Made by a program: the position numbers and the translations under genes. From Siphonodentalium dalli (lineage: Eukaryota > Mollusca > Scaphopoda > Gadilida > Siphonodentaliidae), in assembly GCA_032622095.1 (NCBI GenBank), contig CP136065.1, positions 62,601,094-62,665,093 on the forward strand: 64,000 nt of DNA. The letters are read 5' to 3'. The notes beneath the pieces are model-generated. The model worked only from the letters and a program-made list of their open reading frames with translations, had not been told where the DNA came from and did not search any database. Shown piece by piece: positions 57,502-64,000 of this stretch; the first letter of the stretch is position 1, and each line of letters opens with the position of its first letter.

Positions 57502-58675
57502 ATGGATGCGCGTTTACTCTTCATTCTGGTTGTTTTTGTAGTCGTCTTTTCTCGCGTCTGCTCCGCCGAGACGATTATGAAACAGACTAAATCTCTTAAG
57601 AAACATCTATTCTCTGAAACGGATCCGACTGTGGTTCCAATGTGTGGCGGTGATACCCTCATTGATTTGAAAATTGTGTTTTACCTTCTTAATGTTATCG
57701 GTCTGGACGACACAACCCAGAGCTTGTCTGTGGTTGGTTTAGTTAGTGTCACATGGAATGACGACTGCCATACATGGGACCCTGGAAATTATTCTAACAT
57801 AAAAAATATAACAGTGAAGTCAAACGACATCTGGATACCCACAATTAGTTTGATCAACCACATCGATAAGTATAATGTACTCGAGGATTCCGGTCAACTA
57901 CCGACACTGGATTACTTGGGAAATGTCACGTGGGTTGGGACATCGGACTTCAAAACTTCCTGTGAGATAATAATCACAATGTTTCCTTATGACGAACAAA
58001 CCTGTCACATTGTTCTAACCATTGTAGAAGCCGCCACTCGGTTAGATACACTGCAAGTGCAACCGTTCCTAGGGCAGTTGCGATACATGAAACCTCGCGA
58101 TGAGTGGGATCTCGTCAGCTCCGAGATTTCAGAAGATCATTATTACAACGCTACTTTAATCGTAGTAACTGTGCGACTAAAACGGAGACCTATGTTTTTC
58201 GTGATCACCATGGTAATACCCATGATGCTTTTGGCCGTTGCTAGCATCTTTGCCTACGTCGTTCCCGTGCACAGTGGAGAGCGTGTTTCATACGCTGTGT
58301 CAATAATGTTATCGTACTCCATCTATTTTAGTTTGATATACAGCATTATGCCCCGGACTTCCGGGTCTATTTCTATTCTCACATACGTACATGCTATTCG
58401 CTGTAAGTGTAATGACGACCATTCTGATAGCAATAGCACAGAGCTTCCACATGCGGCATCACCAAGAAGGCGTACCGATGTGGTTGCAGCGTATGTTGCT
58501 TCTTCGGATTCGCAAATGCAAATCATATCGTGTTTCTGATGTGGACAACAGCACGGATATAACACCTGAAATAGTCACGTGGTCGGATGTCGGGAAGCAG
58601 GTAGATAAGATTTCGTTCCGTTTCGTACTATTGGTTGAAGTAGTTTCAATTTTATTCTTCTTTCGCGTGACATGA
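57502..58675 (+). CDS. Nicotinic acetylcholine receptor-like (Cys-loop) subunit, single exon, frameshift in TM3
   Basis: Residues 1-22 are a signal peptide. The extracellular domain shows WNDDCHTWDP, DIWIPTISLIN and GNVTWVGTSDFKTSC, the canonical 13-residue Cys-loop CEIIITMFPYDEQTC (Cys154-Cys168), and KRRPMFFVITMVIP entering TM1. TM2 begins GERVSYAVSIML; Glu at the inner mouth as in cation-selective nicotinic subunits. No vicinal Cys pair is seen in loop C (EISEDHYYNATL), so a non-alpha type subunit is likely. After Val296 (codon 58387-58389) in TM3 the coherent sequence moves by one base into the frame starting at 58391. That frame supplies the rest of TM3, a short cytoplasmic loop (HMRHHQEGVPMWLQRM) and TM4 (WSDVGKQVDKISFRF and following), stopping at 58675. 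Unshifted, the protein would end at 58539 without TM3-TM4. No introns interrupt the coding region, suggesting a retrocopy origin. The one-base change may be a real mutation or an assembly error. Expected role: plasma-membrane ligand-gated ion channel subunit; ligand unknown. Confidence 0.88.
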
Positions 58676-58728
58676 TTTGCCGCAATGAACTATATTCGAG
58701 CAGTAACATGATATAAAAATATCAATAT

Positions 58729-60199
58729 CGGATAAACAGCAACACGTTCGGTTGGAGCACGAAATCTGACGTACATGTATAGACCATCTGTTTCCAATAT
58801 AATCCAAATAAATCCTCATTGACTCGCACACAGGCTGCCGGATGAGACAACATCGATCTAACTTCTTTCGTGTTATTGATTCCAGTGTATCACTCTGTGT
58901 ATGTTATTTAGAAAGATGACGGTCGCTCGTTGCTTTTTGTCGCTTGTTAAGCACCAAAGCCCTAGTGCTATGTGGACACACACTCGAAATACGTCCCTGT
59001 GTGATTGCATGAAAAGCTCACGCGAAACCATCCCCTGTGTTTGTGCTGTCTGCGTCTCAGTTTATTTTCACACACTGGTGTGCATTATACTTCGCATATA
59101 TTTCGTTTTGGATATTTCCAAAACATATCAGAATATGAGTTTATCTTAATTACGTGGTTTCTATGCTTGCATTTTCTTGAAATGTCTAGAATAAACAGCG
59201 ATTGTTCGAAAACATATTCATAATGTATCAGAATTACCGGGTATTTTGCCAGCATTGTACAGATGTGTTTACCAGTAGTCACGGAAACCCAGGTTATGAG
59301 CGTTATCAATGAAACTTTAGCAACTTTGGATGATTTCTCCATTCTGGTAACCACCGTATTCGCCATTTTGAATATAGATGCATATATAATGATATGCCAA
59401 TCCAACATGTTATGCTTACCGAATGGTTAGATATACAAATTTGGTTGCATGCTGCTATTAGCCACCGATTTAAAACAGTTGTGATTGATTTAAGAGGCGG
59501 ATGTGAAAATTCATAAATGTTTCGAAAAGCCATCTTGAATATTTAGGTCCAAATTGCTGTGCCAAGAGGAAGTGTGATGCAATGGTATCATTGGTGTAGA
59601 AACATAATCATTTTCCTATCTAAAGTGTCCTTCCTGATTCAATGCTCTCTCTGAAATAATAATGGCTGGCATGCTGATGATTTTATCTAATTCGTGTGGT
59701 TTAATTATCTTTAATTCTTGGGTATAAACACCCATGCATGGTTCACAAAATATTCGCATTGGTTCATAATCACGCTGGTCATCCTATAATCCCCGATGCG
59801 AGCAGTAAACCCCGGTGCGGGCGTCAGTAAACCGCACATCGGGTAATATATAACAATTATACTTTTCCATACCAGGCCTATAGTCTAATTAGTTAAAAGT
59901 AGTCAAATTAGAAGTTATACGAACCAATGGAAGACGATAGGCAATACATATTTATGATGTGACAGGAGTTTAGAAAATATTCAGATATCAGTTCTCGAGA
60001 GAAACACAATCGTAGTCGAGTGCATTCGGAATGTCTTGGTGAATTTAAGTTTCATGCAGCAAAACTTTCACTGTAGACACTTCTCGAGAATTTGTTTTAA
60101 TTTTTTTTTTAAACGTTGAGCAGATAATCATGACTGTTATAAGAACAAAGTTTGTCTGTACATCTAATACAATATTCGTTATGTTTATGGCGATTAAAA
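58729..60199. repeat. 1.47-kb tandem duplication, copy 1
   Basis: Starts at CGGATAAAC (58729), which recurs at 60200. Nearly identical to copy 2 apart from point changes and small indels (for example 'gcgagcagtaaacc' / 'gcgggcagtaaacc' near 59798 and 61265). Its end (about 60110-60199) carries one arm of the TTAA-flanked MITE family. Open frames of 70-130 codons match no family I know. Confidence 0.95.
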
Positions 60200-61675
60200 C
60201 GGATAAACCGCAACACGTTCGGTTGGAGCACGAAATGTGACGTACATGTATAGACCAACTGTTTCCAATATAATCCAAATAAAATCCTCATTGACTCGCA
60301 CACAGGCTGCCGGATGGGACAACATCGATCTAACTTCTTTCGTGTTATTGATTCCAGTGTATCACTCTGTGACAACTATGTTATGTAGAAAGATGACGGT
60401 CGCTCGTTGCTTTTTGTCGCTTGTTAAGCACCAAAGCCCTAGTGCTAGGTGGACACCCACTCGAAATACGTCCCTGTGTGATTGCATGAAAAGCTCACGC
60501 GAAACCATCCCCTGGGTTTGTGCTGTCTGCGTCTCAGTTTATTTTCACACACTGGTGTGCATTATACTTCGCATATATTTCGTTTTGGATATTTCCAAAA
60601 CATATCAGAATATGAGTTTATCTTAATTACGTGGTTTCTATGCTTGCATTTTCTTGAAATGTCTAGAATAAACAGCGATTGTTCGAAAACATATTCATAA
60701 TGTATCAGAATTAGCGGGTATTTTGCCAACATTGTACAGATGTGTTTACCAGTAGTCACGGAAACCCAGGTTATGAACGTTATCAATGAAACTTTAGCAA
60801 CTTTGGATGATTTCTCCATTCTGGTAACCACCGTATTCGCCATTTTGTATATAGATGCATATATAATGATATGCCAATCCAACATGTTATGCTTACCGAA
60901 TGGTTAGATATACAAATTTATTCAAAGGTTGCATGCTGCTATTAGCCACCGATTTAAAACAGTTGTGATTGATTTAAGAGGCGGATGTGAAAATTCATAA
61001 ATGTTTCGAAAAGCCATCTTGAATATTTAGGTCCAAATTGCTGTGCCAAGAGGAAGTGTGATTCAATGGTATCATTGGCGTAGAAACATAATCATTTTCC
61101 TATCTAAAATGTCCTTCCTGATTCAATGCTCTCTCTGAAATAATAATGGCTGCCATGCTGTTGATTTTATCTAATTTGTGTGGTTTAATTATCTTTAATT
61201 CTTGGGTATAAACACCCATGCATGGTTCACAAAATATTCGCATTGGTTCATAATCACGCTGGTCATCCTATGTGCGGGCAGTAAACCCCGGTGCGGGCGT
61301 CAGTAAACCGCACATCGGGTAATATATAACAATTATACTTTTCCATACCAGGCCTATAGTCTAATTAGTTAAAAGTAGTCAAATTAGAAGTTATACGAAC
61401 CAATGGAAGACGATAGGCAATACATATTTATGATGTGACAGGAGTTTAGAAAATATTCAGATATCAGTTCTCGAGAGAAACACAATCGTAGTCGAGTGCA
61501 TTCGGAATGTCTTGGTGAATTTAAGTTTCATGCAGCAAAACTTTCACTGTAGACACTTCTCGAGAATTTGTTTTAATTTTTTTTTTAAACGTTGAGCAGA
61601 TAATCATGACTGTTATAAGAACAAAGTTTGTCTGTACATCTAATACAATATTCGTTATGTTTATGGCGATTAAAA
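60200..61675. repeat. 1.47-kb tandem duplication, copy 2
   Basis: Repeats copy 1 at an offset of 1,471 bp near the start and 1,477 bp further in. It leaves homology at CGGAT (61676-61680), where 'gcgactatgttaatagaaat' follows, continuing the MITE arm to about 61728 (TTAA at 61727-61730). Copy 2 therefore keeps the original right-hand context and the duplication junction is at 60200. Confidence 0.95.
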
Positions 61676-61734
61676 CGGATGCGACTATGTTAATAGAAAT
61701 AGCGACCGCCAACGCTTATCGCATCCTTAATCCC

Positions 61735-62460
61735 AAATGTATAGGATACAAGGATGCCCAGAGATCCCAACAATCTTGAGAAACCATCTCCAAAGCGATG
61801 AAGACTTCTGGTCACGGAGAATATAAAAGTAATTAAGCCCTCAATACATGCGTGCCGATTAGAGTGACACAGTTTCTGATCTGCGCTAGCTAATTTTATG
61901 TTTTATACTTTTGTTTATGAAAGAAATAAGAGTATTTCGATGTGCTATCTGATATTATGACTCACGACTATACATATATAGAAGGTGAGAAATACCTACC
62001 TCTCACTATCTGAGCGGTAAATTCAAGTCAACATCAACATTCACTACGTATACCATAATTCAGCATATTGTGTGTTGGTACATGTATTTATGTGAAATAT
62101 ATATTACAACCGCCCACATGACGTGTGCTATACTAAGCTTATTTTCATATCGTATATGAAAAGCTGTATGTATCGATCTGTTCGTAGCTATATTGGTGAG
62201 AACATCCTCATCGTTGGAGGAATCCATGGCGAAATGACTATATGTGATATTTCTTCGTGCGTCCGCTAACGGAGGCGTGAGCGCATAACTAAATGTGAAA
62301 ACATTACGCGGATGCGCAAAGAAAGCCGACGCACGAGGAACCTGCTTAATTCACTGTAATGTAATGTTATAGTTTATTACTCAGACACAATATGTGCAGC
62401 ATGAGAATTAGATCAACAACGTGACTAAACTACACTCAATATACAGAACATAAAAGCTAT
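61735..62460. other. Unannotated DNA
   Basis: No supported gene or repeat. Confidence 0.5.
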
Positions 62461-62464
62461 ATAT

Positions 62465-62620
62465 AAGCATCACACTATCATCATCACAATTACCATCAAC
62501 ATCGTCTTCATCGTCCCCATTGGTAGTATCATTGTCATCATTATCGTCTGCCATCATCACCATCATCTCATCATTACCATCACCCCGTCATCATCATCGT
62601 CATCATCGGCATCAGTACTC
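62465..62620. repeat. Short imperfect (CAT)n microsatellite
   Basis: CATCA-rich run similar to those at 48985-49398 and 55372-55790. Confidence 0.9.
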
Positions 62621-62834
62621 AGATCATACATTCATGAAAGATAGAAGAAATGCGCACACATATGCGATTATTATATTGCTTCGTAGTATGTCTCATGCAT
62701 AACAAATAGCAACATCATCAGCGACAACGACATTCTAATTCTTATAGTAAAATGAACTTTTAGTGTTTTTTTATTTCCTTTTGGTTATTGGGTCAGAAAG
62801 CTGACGTGTAGGCCAACTATATATTCAATATACA

Positions 62835-63190
62835 GTAAGTTAAATAAAATCTTCATTGACTCGCACATATATATGCCGCTGGATGGGACGATACCGATCT
62901 ATGACAAAATCCTACATGATATTGATTCCATGGTATAACTCAGTATATGTTTTTTTGAAAGATGCCTGCACTTGGACACATTCCACACAAGGGTAAGCTG
63001 GGCACCGTGTGTCGCTTGTTGTAGCTTGTTATAATGAGCACCACAGCTGGATCCACGACAATTTTAAGTTACAGTCCAAGATGGACAATACCAACCTAAT
63101 GGATACCCTAAGACGTCACTTTGTGATTTTCAGAAAAGCTCACGGGAAACAAAGAGTTAGAGTTAGTATTTCATATACTATCCCCTGGGC
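62835..63190. repeat. Diverged third relative of the 1.47-kb duplicated segment
   Basis: 'cttcattgactcgcacata', 'gctggatgggacgataccga', 'atattgattcca' and, further on, 'gaaaagctcacgggaaac' and 'actatcccctgggct' parallel 58810-59040 and 60290-60520 in the same order, with much more divergence. An open frame from 63009 runs through and beyond it; not called. Confidence 0.65.
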
Positions 63191-64000
63191 TGTTCACATA
63201 ACGGCGTGGTTCACTTCCGGGAGAGATACTAGTCGTCATGGTTACATTTCCGCAACACAAATTCGTAGACTCGTTTTGGCAGCAACATCATTTCACGATA
63301 TAAGTCACCACACAAATTCAGTCTCGTTTTGGCATCAAGTTAATGTGGGCCTCACTGGGTAGCGACTTGAATATCCCCACGATTTTAAGAGGAAGCATGA
63401 CTGATGCTTTGGGTCTCAGATCTGTTCTGTCCTTGATCGTTCCACGGAAATCGCCGTAGAATCCTGAATAGTCGCATTGATCTGGTTTCTTCGTCCGTTC
63501 GTCTTCAAAATCCGCTATTTTCCGTTCAATTGCTATATCTGAAATTAAAAATAGTTATATGCTTACCTAGAGGGAGAACTCAATCAGGGCACATTTCATT
63601 CAGAAATAAACCACGTTATTATGCTTTTATAGACAAATAATATAATAAATATTTCGTATATAAATGTATCTTTCCACTCATACAGCTTTTGACATGACAA
63701 AAATCAACAAAATCATCCATAACTTATACGTTGAAAACGATAACACAATTGAGAACGTTCTTTATTGTCTACAGTCTTTTGGGCGACGGAAGCGTGAACG
63801 CTCTTTATAAGTGGCGATCGTTGGAATTTTTGCTGGACTCACCACAATTCTAAATGTATGGCAACTTTCTGTTTGAAAGTCGATCTCAGGCACCAAAACC
63901 TTCTATTAATGGACTAGCTCATGAGACCAATCTAACAATTTTCTGGTATATAACACGTAAAATAATTGGTGTCAAATCGGACAGCGTGTTTTTTTGTACG
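63191..64000. other. Unannotated DNA to the right edge
   Basis: No supported gene. 'ggtgtcaaatcggacag' (63968-63984) is the inverted terminus-like motif also seen at 10855-10872. Confidence 0.45.

Noticed and set aside
62835-63362. 117-codon frame at the right of the receptor region
   Set aside because: Begins in a diverged copy of a non-coding duplicated segment; no domain, and the frame is not open in the better preserved copies.
1-64000. tRNA, rRNA or viral genes
   Set aside because: No cloverleaf with a convincing T-arm and A/B boxes was found by eye, and no viral capsid, envelope or polymerase signatures; the reverse transcriptases are of non-LTR type.

Overview
The window is AT-rich nuclear DNA from an animal, most likely a mollusc or another lophotrochozoan. 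Three things point that way: C2H2 zinc-finger genes of an invertebrate style, an intronless Cys-loop (nicotinic-type) receptor of the kind strongly expanded in molluscs, and a dispersed non-coding repeat containing 'gagttatggccctta', which I associate with mollusc genomes. The taxon is an inference; no ribosomal or mitochondrial marker is present. I saw no bacterial genes, operons, CRISPR or convincing tRNA genes.

Layout: 1-5953 is 2.9 copies of a 2,066-bp tandem repeat, almost identical to one another and continuing beyond the left edge. 6.2-8.0 kb holds foldback and TTAA-flanked non-autonomous elements nested in an older dispersed repeat. 8.28-10.83 kb is a 30-bp array (11 copies) set against a 37-bp minisatellite (about 59 copies) with higher-order structure. 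11.3-14.84 kb holds a MITE and a block of degenerate repeats ending in a Helitron-like 3' terminus. 16.85-18.2 kb (minus strand) is a LINE derivative with an ORF1 (PHD finger, coiled coil, RRM-like) and a LINE-like 3' tail but no reverse transcriptase. 19.3-24.1 kb is zinc-finger locus 1: an intact 11-finger ORF, decayed fingers, then duplicated 3' flank. 24.1-28.3 kb is a stack of foldback/MITE-type insertions. 29.84-34.5 kb is a nearly complete Jockey-like LINE with one stop and two frameshifts. 38.9-40.07 kb (minus) is a 5'-truncated CR1/L2-like reverse transcriptase fused to a dispersed repeat. 40.28-41.49 kb is a 1.2-kb palindrome. 41.6-42.8 and 45.9-46.8 kb are inverted copies of a dispersed repeat. 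47.0-50.3 kb is zinc-finger locus 2, paralogous to locus 1, followed by a CAT microsatellite and a 68-bp minisatellite. 50.3-57.5 kb is mostly non-coding, with a piggyBac-like MITE, other foldbacks and another CAT microsatellite. 57.50-58.68 kb is a single-exon nicotinic-type receptor subunit with one frameshift in TM3. 58.7-61.7 kb is a 1.47-kb tandem duplication, with a more diverged third copy near 62.8-63.2 kb.

The plausible host genes are therefore two paralogous C2H2 zinc-finger genes (predicted nuclear DNA-binding proteins) and one receptor subunit gene. Nearly everything else is transposon-derived or tandem-repeat DNA. No pathway connects the genes. The main theme is repeat dynamics: recent array expansion, TTAA-targeted MITEs, foldbacks and decaying LINEs. 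All similarities were judged by eye; no alignment or database search was run.
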